A DNA stretch of 64,000 nt from Candidatus Villigracilis vicinus (GTDB lineage Bacteria > Chloroflexota > Anaerolineae > Anaerolineales > Villigracilaceae). A program made the translations under genes and the position numbers. Location: positions 62,001-126,000 of the forward strand of contig JADKIL010000001.1 of assembly GCA_016721315.1 (NCBI GenBank), in the 5' to 3' direction. Position 1 is the first letter of the stretch; every line of letters starts with the position of its first letter. The notes beneath the pieces are model-generated. The model was not told where the DNA came from. It searched no databases and saw only the letters and a program-made list of their open reading frames with translations. Of the stretch, positions 6,644 through 14,742 are shown piece after piece.

Positions 6644-7915
6644 ATGAGTCCAAAGTCAAAACCTAGTGTCAAGAAAGTTGTATTAGCCTATTCAGGCGGG
6701 TTGGATACATCCGTCATCGTACCGTGGTTGAAAGAGAACTACGGTTGTGAAGTGGTTTGTTTCTGTGCCGATGTAGGGCAGGGCGATGAAGACCTCGCCA
6801 AGTTGGAAGATAAAGCCATCAAGAGTGGCGCGAGCGAATTTATCATTCATGATATGCGGGAGGAATTTGTCAGTGAATATCTTTTCCCGATGCTCAAAGC
6901 GGGGGCGGTCTATGAACACAAGTATTTATTGGGCACTTCGGTTGCCCGTCCTTTAATTGCAAAACATCTCGTGGAAGTGGCGCACGAAACCGGCGCGGAT
7001 GCGATCGCGCACGGCGCGACCGGCAAAGGCAATGATCAAGTTCGTTTTGAACTGACCGTCATGGCACTTGACCCACGCCTCAAGATCATCGCTCCATGGC
7101 GTGAGTGGGATATCCGCTCCCGCGAAGATGCGCTCAACTATGCGGCGAAGCACAACGTGCCTGTGACCGCCACCATCAAATCTATTTACTCACGCGATTC
7201 AAATCTCTGGCATCTTTCTCACGAAGGCGGTTTGCTCGAAGACCCGTGGAACGAACCCGAAGAGATCATGTTCCAGATGTCCACCTCGCCGGAGAATGCA
7301 CCGGATGAAGCCGAGTATGTGGAGATCGAATTTGAGAGTGGCAATCCTGTTTCTGTCAACGGTGAAAAACTTTCGCCAGCAAAGATCATTTCTACCCTCA
7401 ATGCCATTGGCGGTAATCATGGCATCGGTCGCGTGGACCTGGTTGAGAATCGCCTTGTGGGCATGAAGTCTCATGGCGTGTACGAAACTCCCGGCGGCGC
7501 AATTCTTCTTTATGCTCATCGCGAACTTGAGTCGCTCATTCTCGACCGCGAGACTTTGCACTACAAGCAAGTTGTCGCCGTCAAATATGCCGAGATCACC
7601 TACAACGGTTTGTGGTTCACTCCGCTGCGCGAAGCGCTTGATGCCTTCGTCAATTCCACACAGGGACCCGTCACCGGCACCGTGCGCCTCAAACTTTATA
7701 AAGGCAACATCATCACCGCCGGGCGCAAGTCGCCGTTCAGTTTGTATCGCGAAGACTTCGCCACCTTTGGTCAAGAAGATGTCTACGATCAGAGCCATGC
7801 TGAAGGCTTCATTCGACTTTATGGTCTCAGCATGAAAGTCCGCGCCATGAACGGTCTGCCCGTTTCCGGTCTCGATATGCCCAAGCCGGATTATTCGAAG
7901 TTCAAGAGAGATTAG
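6644..7915 (+). CDS. argG: Argininosuccinate synthase
   Basis: 423 residues. It joins citrulline and aspartate with ATP cleavage. The PP-motif AYSGGLDTS is at residues 15-23; further signatures are HGATGKGNDQVRFE, IAPWREW, SREDALNYA and IYSRDSNLWHLSHEGG. The ATG at 6644 has AAAGGAG at good spacing. It is the first gene of the arginine cluster and lies directly behind the Arg leader and terminator, so it is predicted to be derepressed on arginine starvation. argH follows after a repeat-filled spacer. Confidence 0.97.
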   Translation: MSPKSKPSVKKVVLAYSGGLDTSVIVPWLKENYGCEVVCFCADVGQGDEDLAKLEDKAIKSGASEFIIHDMREEFVSEYLFPMLKAGAVYEHKYLLGTSVARPLIAKHLVEVAHETGADAIAHGATGKGNDQVRFELTVMALDPRLKIIAPWREWDIRSREDALNYAAKHNVPVTATIKSIYSRDSNLWHLSHEGGLLEDPWNEPEEIMFQMSTSPENAPDEAEYVEIEFESGNPVSVNGEKLSPAKIISTLNAIGGNHGIGRVDLVENRLVGMKSHGVYETPGGAILLYAHRELESLILDRETLHYKQVVAVKYAEITYNGLWFTPLREALDAFVNSTQGPVTGTVRLKLYKGNIITAGRKSPFSLYREDFATFGQEDVYDQSHAEGFIRLYGLSMKVRAMNGLPVSGLDMPKPDYSKFKRD

Positions 7916-7916
7916 T

Positions 7917-7992
7917 GAGTTGGGAATCGGTAGATTGGTACATTGGGCAAACCAAGCCACCAATTTACCAATCTACTAATTTACTAACTGAC
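7917..7992. repeat. Degenerate 'ACCAATT/AATTGGT' repeat
   Basis: The argG-argH spacer is built from words such as GGTAGATTGGTA and ACCAATTTACCAATCTAC that are mutually complementary, giving an imperfect hairpin. It belongs to the same vocabulary as 31441-31492, the carB segments and the lysK start. Confidence 0.55.
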
Positions 7993-8006
7993 CGAAAGGA
8001 AATCAC

Positions 8007-9369
8007 ATGACCCTTTGGGGTGGCAGATTTACTCAATCATTAGACTCTCTCGCATGGGCGCTTAATTCGTCCCTGCCTGTTGATCAGCGCATGGCGATTC
8101 AGGATGTGGATGGAAGCATTGCCTGGGCGGCGGCGATTCATAACGCAGGCATTCTTACGGATGAAGAACACGCCTCAATCTCGCTCGGGCTGGATACCGT
8201 CCGAAAAGAATTCGCTTCGGGTGAGTTTATCTTCCAACCCTCTGACGAAGATATCCACACCGCAGTGGAGCGCAGACTCAGCGAACTCATCGGTGCCGCC
8301 GCTGGCAAACTTCATACGGGACGAAGCCGCAATGACCAGGTCGCCACAGATTTCAGATTATGGATGTTGCAGGCGATTCCTGAACTTCATTCTGCATTCC
8401 TCAATCTGCAATCTGCATTGGTGGAGCAGGCTGAACTTGCAGGCGAGACCATCATGCCGGGCTACACTCACTTGCAGAGAGCGCAGCCAATTCTGTTGGG
8501 ACATTGGTGGTTGAGTCACTATTGGGCGTTGAAGCGCGATGTGGAACGCTTGAATGACTTGACCAAACGCGTATCCGTTCTGCCGTTGGGAAGCGGTGCC
8601 TTAGCAGGCGCTCCCTTTGCCCTCGACCGGGATGCACTGGCGAAAAACCTCGGCTTTGCGGAAGTTTCGCAGAATAGTCTCGATGCCGTTTCAGACCGGG
8701 ATTTTGCAGCGGAGTATTTGTTCGTCTGTTCGATGGCATCTGTCCACTTGAGCAAATTGGCTGAACAAATTGTTTTGTACACCACCGCAGAGTTTGGCTT
8801 CTTCGAACTCTCCGATGCTTTCTCGACTGGCTCTAGCCTGATGCCGCAGAAGAAGAATCCCGATGTCTTTGAACTGACACGCGGCAAGGCAGGGACAATG
8901 ATCGGCTTGCTGACTGGGTTGATGTCCACGCTCAAAGGGTTGCCCTCTACCTTACGACAAAGATTTGCAGGAAGACAAAGCGCCTGTCTTTGCAGCGACG
9001 GATACCTTGCTTTCGATATTACCCGTCATGGCGGCGGCGTTGCGGACGATCACCGTCAAGCCGGAACGAATGCGAAGCGCCATCGACTCGACGATGATGG
9101 CGACGGACTTGGCAGATTATCTCGTGGAGAAAGGTGTGCCGTTCAGAGAAGCGCACTCGCTGGCGGGGAAAGTTGTCCGTGCGGCGGGGGAGGGGAATGT
9201 TCGGATGGAGGAACTGCCCCTCGAAGCGTATCAGGCGATCAGTCCAGTTTTTGAGGCGGATGTGGTGAAAGTTTTCGATCCGCTGGAATCCATCAATAAA
9301 AGAAATACGGTTGGCGGCACGAGTCTCCAATCGGTCAAAAATCAAATTTCAAAAATCAAAGGAGAATAA
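8007..9369 (+). CDS. argH: Argininosuccinate lyase, interrupted by a +1 frameshift
   Basis: It splits argininosuccinate into arginine and fumarate. The first frame (8007 to about 8950) carries HTGRSRNDQVATDFRLW, PGYTHLQRAQP and the family signature SSLMPQKKNPD. After STLKGLPST the correct continuation (DKDLQEDKAPVFAATDTLL...) is in the next frame, at 8955-9369. Reading ACCTTACGAC as ACC TAC GAC, that is removing one T at 8952-8953, restores one continuous protein of about 454 residues, the normal family length. Everything downstream is intact and well conserved, so this is either a sequencing error or a very recent mutation. The start has AAAGGA upstream. lysW follows three bases after the stop. 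Confidence 0.9.
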
Positions 9370-9372
9370 ATC

Positions 9373-9543
9373 ATGTCTACAGTTGTATGCCCAGAATGTG
9401 AAGCCCAGGTTGAGTTGGCGGCTGGAACCGAAGCCGGTGAGATCATCGTCTGCTCGGATTGCGGCGTGGATCTGGAAGTGACCTCGATCGACCCTGCCGC
9501 TGTGCAGCTCGCGCCGATGGAACAGGAAGATTGGGGTGAATAA
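9373..9543 (+). CDS. lysW: LysW amino-group carrier protein
   Basis: 56 residues, too short for most gene callers. Two CxxC pairs (CPEC at 6-9, CSDC at 27-30) form a zinc ribbon, the middle is acidic, and it ends in EDWGE, the hallmark C-terminus whose terminal glutamate is ligated to the substrate amino group. LysW carries alpha-aminoadipate (lysine) or glutamate (ornithine) through the following enzymes. It starts three bases after argH and precedes lysX, with GGAG at good spacing. Here it lies inside an arginine cluster, which favours a role in ornithine synthesis, although lysine synthesis cannot be excluded. Confidence 0.95.
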   Translation: MSTVVCPECEAQVELAAGTEAGEIIVCSDCGVDLEVTSIDPAAVQLAPMEQEDWGE

Positions 9544-9552
9544 TTATTTGAT

Positions 9553-9580
9553 GTAGGGGCGACTCGCGAGTCGCCCCTAC
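9553..9580. repeat. Perfect 28-bp palindrome, 'GTAGGGGCGA' family
   Basis: GTAGGGGCGACTCG is followed by its exact reverse complement between lysW and lysX. A near copy lies at 14122-14148. Typical of REP-like bacterial palindromes; it could also slow transcript decay in the operon. Confidence 0.8.
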
Positions 9581-9590
9581 GGAGAACATT

Positions 9591-10466
9591 ATGCAACGAC
9601 GATTAAAGATTGGCGTCCTATATTCCCGTGTGCGTGTTGAAGAGAAATGGATCTTTGGCGCGATGGAAAAACGCGGCATTGACTATGACCGTCTCGATGA
9701 CCGCGCGATTAGTTTTGACCTGGAGAAGCCTGAACCGTGGAAGCAGTATGACGCGGTGCTGGAACGCAGTATCAGCTACAACAGCGGGCTGTATGCCTTG
9801 CGTTTGCTGAACTCGTTCGGTGTGCCAACGGTGAACACGGCGGCAGTGGCGGAAGTGTGCGGTGACAAGTTGATGACCAGCGCTGTGCTGGCACGTGATG
9901 GTGTGCCTCAGCCGCATAATGTGACTGCGTTCACGCCGGAAGCAGCGTTGGAAGCGATTGAAGCCTTTGGCTATCCGGTGGTGTTGAAGCCGGTTGTCGG
10001 TTCGTGGGGAAGGTTGCTGGCGAAGGTCAATGACCGCGATGCGGCGGAGGCGGTGCTGGAGCATAAGTCCACGCTGGGTTCGGTGCAGCATTCGGTTTTT
10101 TATATTCAGGAATTCATTGAGAAGCCCGGGCGTGATATTCGCGTCATCATGATCGGTGACCGTGTATTGACGGCGATGTATCGCACTTCGGAGCATTGGA
10201 TCACGAATACGGCGCGCGGCGGCAGCGGTGAGTTGTGTCCGATCACGCCGGAGATCGAAGATATTTGTCTGCGTGCTTCAAAGGCGGTGGGCGGCGGCTT
10301 GCTTGGCGTGGACTTGGTGGAGCACCCTGAAAAGGGACTTGTGGTCAATGAGATCAATCACACCATGGAATTTCATACCATGCAGCCTGTGAGCGGTATT
10401 GATATTGCAGGCGAGATCGTGGAATATGTGGTCAAAGTGGCAAAAAAATCTACCAAGACAACTTGA
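9591..10466 (+). CDS. lysX: LysW ligase, LysX/ArgX type (ATP-grasp)
   Basis: 291 residues, family length. It uses ATP to join the C-terminal glutamate of LysW to the amino group of alpha-aminoadipate (LysX) or glutamate (ArgX). ATP-grasp features: VCGDKLMTSAVLA, PVVLKPVVGSWGRLLAKV, YIQEFIEKPGRDIRV, HWITNTARGG and VNEINHTMEF with the metal-binding acidic residues. The segment after NHTMEF reads HTMQPVSG, a region thought to lie near the substrate, so it may help tell LysX from ArgX. It lies between lysW and lysY/argC. The context of arginine genes makes glutamate the likelier substrate; this is inference. Confidence 0.9.
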   Translation: MQRRLKIGVLYSRVRVEEKWIFGAMEKRGIDYDRLDDRAISFDLEKPEPWKQYDAVLERSISYNSGLYALRLLNSFGVPTVNTAAVAEVCGDKLMTSAVLARDGVPQPHNVTAFTPEAALEAIEAFGYPVVLKPVVGSWGRLLAKVNDRDAAEAVLEHKSTLGSVQHSVFYIQEFIEKPGRDIRVIMIGDRVLTAMYRTSEHWITNTARGGSGELCPITPEIEDICLRASKAVGGGLLGVDLVEHPEKGLVVNEINHTMEFHTMQPVSGIDIAGEIVEYVVKVAKKSTKTT

Positions 10467-10475
10467 TGTTTGATT

Positions 10476-10907
10476 TTACGTTCTCTCGATTTGTTTTGTC
10501 AGGGTTTCCCAGCTCGCGATCACAGACTCTTCTTCCAAACCCAACCATTGGATGGCGTCGCTTTGATTGTGGAAAATACTGAAGTTGGCAACCGAATCAA
10601 AAGAAATCTGCCTTAATGCTACGCCAAGAAACTTCATCGTCGCACTGCGTGTATAAACTGCTGTTTGACCGACCCCCTTGCCTAGTTGCTTTGCTTCGTT
10701 ATTTTTGAAAATGGCAAGGTGAATATCAGATACAGAGGTGTCAAGCTCGGCATTGAAGAAATCCAGAATAACTTTCATATTTTCTGTTATATGAGGGTTC
10801 TGAAGTGCTTCATCCCCAACCCTGAAAAATTCTGTTGGGGTGACTAGACCAGTGCCAACATAAATGATGAGATCTAGTTCTGGAAAAATATTATAAATAA
10901 CGGGCAT
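10476..10907 (-). CDS. Hypothetical protein, STAS/SpoIIAA-like
   Basis: 143 residues, on the opposite strand inside the arginine cluster. No signal peptide or membrane segment. The alternating hydrophobic pattern (NIFPELDLIIYVGTGLVTPTEF, MKVILDFFNA, SFDSVANFSIFHNQSDAIQWLGL) resembles small SpoIIAA-like or STAS-like domain proteins common in Chloroflexota, but no catalytic motif can be named. Lower GC than its neighbours suggests later insertion. Its start at 10907 has a weak ribosome site (GAGGAAAAA). It separates lysX from lysY/argC by about 490 bases. Confidence 0.6.
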   Translation of the reverse strand: MPVIYNIFPELDLIIYVGTGLVTPTEFFRVGDEALQNPHITENMKVILDFFNAELDTSVSDIHLAIFKNNEAKQLGKGVGQTAVYTRSATMKFLGVALRQISFDSVANFSIFHNQSDAIQWLGLEEESVIASWETLTKQIERT

Positions 10908-10958
10908 TTTTCCTCAAAAAGGTGTTTTTTTTCAGCATTATATAGGAAAAGGAGTTGT

Positions 10959-11993
10959 ATGACAACTGTTTCAATTATTGGAGGTTCGGGATATGGTGGT
11001 GGCGAGTTGCTGCGCTTGTTGCTCGGGCACCCGAATGTGGAAATAAAACAAGTCACTTCGCGTTCACGGGTAGGGGAGTATGTATATCAGACTCACCCTA
11101 ATTTGCGCAAACGCACACAGTTAAAGTTTAGCGACCCGTCGCAATTGGAGTCGGTGGATATTCTCTTCCTCGCCCAGCCGCATGGACAGGCGCAGAAGAA
11201 TATTGAAGAATATGCCAAGTTCGGAACAAAAATTATTGACCTCGCGGCGGACTTCCGTCTGCGGGATGCGGAGTTTTACGAGAAGTGGTACGGCGAAGCT
11301 CATGCCGCGCCCGAGTGGTTGAGTAAATTCGTGTATGGCTTACCTGAACTGCATCGCGAAGAGATTTCCAAGGCGAGTTATATCAGCGGGGTGGGATGCA
11401 ATGCTACGGCGAGCAACCTTGCGTTGCTGCCATTGGTCAAAGCGGGGTTGATCGATCTGGCTTCACCAGTAATTATCGAGATTAAAGTGGGTTCCTCTGA
11501 AGGCGGCGCGGAAGGAAATTCCGGTTCGCTGCATGCGGAGCGCGCGAATGTAATCCGCACGTTCTCTGCGTTCGGGCATCGTCACACCGCCGAAGTGATT
11601 CAGGAAATGGGTGTCAAAGATGTTTCGTTGACCATGACCGCAGTGGACATTGTCCGCGGGGTGTTGGCGACGGCTCATGCCAGGGTCAAGCCGGGTGTGG
11701 CGACAAAAGATTTGTGGAAAGCCTATCGTGCGGTGGCGAATGAAAATCCGTTCGTGCGGGTGGTGAAGGAGCAGCGCGGAATTTACCGTGTGCCGGAGCC
11801 GAAGATCCTTGCTGGCTCGAATTATGCCGATTTGGGATTTGAACTGGATGAGAGTAACGGTCACATCGTAGCGATGTGTGCGATCGACAACCTGATGAAA
11901 GGTGCTTCGGGCACGGCGGTGCAGTGCATGAATTTGATGATGGGATGGGATGAGACGCTTGGCTTGGAGTTTATGGGTTTACATCCGATTTAG
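10959..11993 (+). CDS. lysY: LysW-linked acyl-phosphate reductase (LysY/ArgC)
   Basis: 344 residues. It reduces the acyl phosphate on the LysW-bound substrate to a semialdehyde with NADPH. GGSGYGGGELLRLL (8-21) is the nucleotide-binding loop. The catalytic cysteine is 147 in SGVGCNATASN. GCNAT is the form I associate with LysY-type enzymes; ArgC proteins that act on acetylglutamate usually have PGCYPT. HRHTAEVIQE and GSNYADLGFELDE follow. AAAGGAG precedes the ATG. lysZ follows after a short repeat. The name argC would also be defensible if the pathway makes ornithine. Confidence 0.9.
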   Translation: MTTVSIIGGSGYGGGELLRLLLGHPNVEIKQVTSRSRVGEYVYQTHPNLRKRTQLKFSDPSQLESVDILFLAQPHGQAQKNIEEYAKFGTKIIDLAADFRLRDAEFYEKWYGEAHAAPEWLSKFVYGLPELHREEISKASYISGVGCNATASNLALLPLVKAGLIDLASPVIIEIKVGSSEGGAEGNSGSLHAERANVIRTFSAFGHRHTAEVIQEMGVKDVSLTMTAVDIVRGVLATAHARVKPGVATKDLWKAYRAVANENPFVRVVKEQRGIYRVPEPKILAGSNYADLGFELDESNGHIVAMCAIDNLMKGASGTAVQCMNLMMGWDETLGLEFMGLHPI

Positions 11994-11995
11994 AG

Positions 11996-12046
11996 ATACT
12001 CGATATTAGATAATTCGATATTCGAATTTCGAGTATCGAATATCGT
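11996..12046. repeat. Palindromic element, 'TCGATATTCGA' family
   Basis: The lysY-lysZ spacer repeats the words CGATATT, TTCGAAT and GAGTATCGAATATCG, which are complementary to each other. Related sequence lies at 26879-26918 between ilvC and leuA, and in frame inside carA (15281-15331). Confidence 0.65.
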
Positions 12047-12061
12047 TTTGGACAGGAAATT

Positions 12062-12883
12062 ATGACAGAACATACCTCAGTTACTGTAGTCAAACTCGGT
12101 GGCACCGAAGGCGTAGATTTTTCCGCGATCTGCAAAGATGCCGTAGAGTTATTAAATCAAGGCAAGAAGTTGGTTTTCGTGCATGGCGGTTCGGCTGAGG
12201 CGAATGCATTGGGCGAAGGTCTTGGCACGCCGCCGAAGATGATCACCTCGCCCTCGGGATATACCTCGCGTTATACCGATCGCAAAACGCTGGAGATCTT
12301 TTTGATGGCGGTTAATGGCAAGGTCAATTCTTTGCTCACCGAGCAATTGCAAATGTTAGGTGTGAATGCTTTTGGGTTGTGCGGGCTTGATGGGAAACTG
12401 ATGCAAGCCACGCGCAAAGAGTCTGTGCAGAGCATCGAGAATGGCAAGCGTAAGATCATCCGCGATGATTACACGGGCAAGATCGAAAAAGTGAACAGCG
12501 AATTATTGACCATGTTACTGGATGCGGGCTACATGCCCGTGATCGCACCGGTGGCGGTCAGTGAAAAAGGGGAGGCATTGAATGTAGATGCCGACCGCGC
12601 GGCGGCGATGGTGGCATCCGCGCTGAAGGCGGAGAATCTGTTGTTGCTCACTGCGGTTCCTGGCTTGATGAAAAACTTCCCAGATGAATCAACGCTCATT
12701 CGGCAACTGCCGCAGAGTCAACTTGCGGCGGCGAGTGAGGCGGCGCAAGGTCGCATGAAGAAGAAAGTCCTTGGCGCCGAGGAAGCGCTCAAAGGTGGCG
12801 TGAAACGCGTCATCATTGCCGATGGTCGCATTCAAAACCCGGTCTCAAGTGCGCTGGCAGGGAATGGGACCGTCATCGAGTAG
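12062..12883 (+). CDS. lysZ: LysW-linked amino-acid kinase (LysZ/ArgB)
   Basis: 273 residues, amino-acid kinase fold. It phosphorylates the side-chain carboxylate of LysW-bound aminoadipate or glutamate. VVKLGGTEG (9-17) binds phosphate, VHGGSAEANALGEGLG follows, then PSGYTSRYTDRKTLE and a C-terminal LLLLTAVPGLMKNFPDE. The pattern (GTPPKMITSPSGYTSRYTD) is LysZ-like rather than like acetylglutamate kinases, which usually have PKFVNGLRVTD here. Start ATG follows GGAAATT at 12062. It completes the lysW-X-Y-Z set in which only the aminotransferase and the deacylase, both further downstream, are missing. Confidence 0.9.
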   Translation: MTEHTSVTVVKLGGTEGVDFSAICKDAVELLNQGKKLVFVHGGSAEANALGEGLGTPPKMITSPSGYTSRYTDRKTLEIFLMAVNGKVNSLLTEQLQMLGVNAFGLCGLDGKLMQATRKESVQSIENGKRKIIRDDYTGKIEKVNSELLTMLLDAGYMPVIAPVAVSEKGEALNVDADRAAAMVASALKAENLLLLTAVPGLMKNFPDESTLIRQLPQSQLAAASEAAQGRMKKKVLGAEEALKGGVKRVIIADGRIQNPVSSALAGNGTVIE

Positions 12884-12884
12884 G

Positions 12885-12913
12885 TTGACTAGACAAGTCA
12901 GGAGCAGTACAAT
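12885..12913 (+). promoter_or_regulatory. Internal promoter before the purine pair
   Basis: TTGACT (12885-12890), 17-bp spacer, TACAAT (12908-12913), starting just after the lysZ stop. It should give the AICAR transformylase gene independent transcription inside the arginine cluster. Confidence 0.7.
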
Positions 12914-12939
12914 GACGCGATTTTTACAAAGGTGAAACG

Positions 12940-14118
12940 ATGAGCGCTTCTTTGAAACTTCGTTATGGGACCAATCCACAGCAGGCGCCTGCCAGTGTTT
13001 TCATGGCAGCGGGCGTAGATTTACCCATCACGGTCCTCAACGGTTCGCCGGGTTACATCAATCTGCTCGATGCGCTCAACGCCTGGCAATTGGTGCGTGA
13101 GTTGAATGCGTCGCTGGGCTTGCCCGCGGCGGCTTCGTTCAAACATGTCAGCCCGGCGGGGGTTGCGGTGGGTGTTCCGCTTTCAGATGTTTTGAAGCGG
13201 GCATATTTTGTCGATGACCTTGAACTCTCGCCGCTTGCCACGGCGTATGCCCGCGCCCGTGGTGCGGATCGGCTTTGCTCGTTCGGTGATTTCATCGCGC
13301 TCTCTGATACGGTGGATGTGCCAACTGCCCGGTTGATCGCGCGTGAAGTTTCAGATGGAGTGATCGCACCCGCGTACGAACCTGCCGCGCTTGAAATTCT
13401 CAAAACAAAGAAACAGGGCAAATATGCGGTCATTCAAATTGACCCGGCGTATGAGCCGGGTGACTTGCAGGAACAGCGTGATGTGTTTGGCATCCGTTTC
13501 GAACAGCGGCGGCATGATCGCCGTGTAGTACCAGATGATTTTTCAAATATCGTCACCACGAATAAAGATCTGCCTGCATCCGCCATGCGTGATCTGATCC
13601 TCGCGTGGGTTACGCTCAAGTTCACACAATCGAATTCGGTCTGTTTCGTAAAAGACGGTCAGACCATTGGGGTGGGGGCGGGGCAGCAATCACGCATTCA
13701 TTGCGTGCGCCTTGCCGGGCAAAAAGCGGACTTGTGGTGGCTGCGTCAGCATCCTGCAGTGTTGGGGTTGCCTTTCAAATCAAATATCAAAAGACCAGAC
13801 CGAGACAATGCCATCGACCAGTTCCTGCGCGATGATGTAACCCCCAACGAAAAATCTGCCTGGGATGAGATCTTCGCTCAGACTCCGCCGCAGTTGACTC
13901 TCCCCGAAAAACAGGACTGGCTCTCCAAGCTGGATTCCGCCACTCTCGGTTCCGACGCCTTCTTCCCCTTCCGCGACTCGATCGACCGTGCCGCAGCCAG
14001 CGGTGTGAAATATGTGCTTGAACCCGGCGGCTCCACCCGCGATGATGTTGTCATTCAGGCGGCGAATGACTATGACATGACAATGGTCTTTTCTGGAGTG
14101 CGGTTGTTTCATCATTAA
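12940..14118 (+). CDS. Stand-alone AICAR transformylase
   Basis: 392 residues matching the C-terminal half of bifunctional PurH/ATIC. It formylates AICAR with 10-formyltetrahydrofolate in purine synthesis. LRYGTNPQQ begins the domain; the catalytic Lys-His pair is at 68-69 (ASFKHVSPAG); later TLKFTQSNSVCFVKDGQTIGVGAGQQSRIHCVRLA and the ending EPGGSTRDDVVIQAANDYDMTMVFSGVRLFHH are diagnostic. The SFKHVSPAG form is closer to the eukaryotic-type domain than to E. coli PurH. The IMP cyclohydrolase domain, normally at its N-terminus, is a separate gene immediately downstream, so the order is reversed. AAAGGTG precedes the ATG. Confidence 0.92.
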   Translation: MSASLKLRYGTNPQQAPASVFMAAGVDLPITVLNGSPGYINLLDALNAWQLVRELNASLGLPAAASFKHVSPAGVAVGVPLSDVLKRAYFVDDLELSPLATAYARARGADRLCSFGDFIALSDTVDVPTARLIAREVSDGVIAPAYEPAALEILKTKKQGKYAVIQIDPAYEPGDLQEQRDVFGIRFEQRRHDRRVVPDDFSNIVTTNKDLPASAMRDLILAWVTLKFTQSNSVCFVKDGQTIGVGAGQQSRIHCVRLAGQKADLWWLRQHPAVLGLPFKSNIKRPDRDNAIDQFLRDDVTPNEKSAWDEIFAQTPPQLTLPEKQDWLSKLDSATLGSDAFFPFRDSIDRAAASGVKYVLEPGGSTRDDVVIQAANDYDMTMVFSGVRLFHH

Positions 14119-14121
14119 ATA

Positions 14122-14148
14122 GCAGGGGCGGATCGCGATCCGCCCTGC
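14122..14148. repeat. Near-perfect palindrome, 'GCAGGGGCGGAT' family
   Basis: GCAGGGGCGGATC pairs with GATCCGCCCTGC, one base short of symmetry, in the short spacer between the two purine genes. Related to the palindrome at 9553-9580. Confidence 0.7.
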
Positions 14149-14161
14149 ACAAGGATTTTTT

Positions 14162-14734
14162 ATGCCCAAAGCAATTCTTTCTGTTCACGATAAGACCGGC
14201 ATTGTAGATCTTGCCAAGGGTCTCACCGCCTTGAATTGGACTCTGCTCGCTTCCGGTGGGACAGCCAAACTCCTGCACGAGAACGGCTTGACCGTCACCG
14301 AAGTTTCCGAGTACACCCACTCGCCTGAAATTCTTGGCGGGCGCGTCAAGACCCTGCATCCTGCCATCCATGGCGGATTACTCGCCCGCCCTACTGAAGC
14401 AGATCTTGCTGAACTTCAAAACCTCGGTTGGGATTTTATTGACCTGGTGGTCGTCAATCTCTATCCTTTTGAAGCCACCATTTCAAAACCGAATGTGACA
14501 TATGCAGATGTTATTGAAAACATCGACATCGGCGGCGTTACGCTCATCCGTGCAGCGGCAAAGAACCATGAGCGTGTTACTCTCGTCTGCAATCCCGCGG
14601 ATTATCCCGAAGTATTATCGAAATTGAACGAAGGCACCATCCCATTTGAATTTCGCAAGCAACTTGCCGTCAAGGGCTTTCAAGTGACAGCCCATTATGA
14701 TGCCATGATCGCTGCATATCTTAATGACCATTAG
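14162..14734 (+). CDS. Stand-alone IMP cyclohydrolase
   Basis: 190 residues, equal to the N-terminal methylglyoxal-synthase-like domain of PurH. It closes FAICAR to IMP. AILSVHDKTGIVDLAKGL, LLASGGTAKLLHENG, SPEILGGRVKTLHPAIHGGLLAR and ENIDIGGVTLIRAAAKNHERV are typical, and the domain ends cleanly at YLNDH with no transformylase part. It follows the transformylase gene by 43 bases and precedes carA by 8. Together the two genes replace one purH. Confidence 0.93.
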   Translation: MPKAILSVHDKTGIVDLAKGLTALNWTLLASGGTAKLLHENGLTVTEVSEYTHSPEILGGRVKTLHPAIHGGLLARPTEADLAELQNLGWDFIDLVVVNLYPFEATISKPNVTYADVIENIDIGGVTLIRAAAKNHERVTLVCNPADYPEVLSKLNEGTIPFEFRKQLAVKGFQVTAHYDAMIAAYLNDH

Positions 14735-14742
14735 GTGAATTC

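Noticed and set aside
8388..8420. CATTCTGCATT-like words inside argH that resemble the GAATGATGAA repeat
   Set aside because: The residues align with the normal ArgH helix without insertion and no hairpin forms, so chance similarity is likely.
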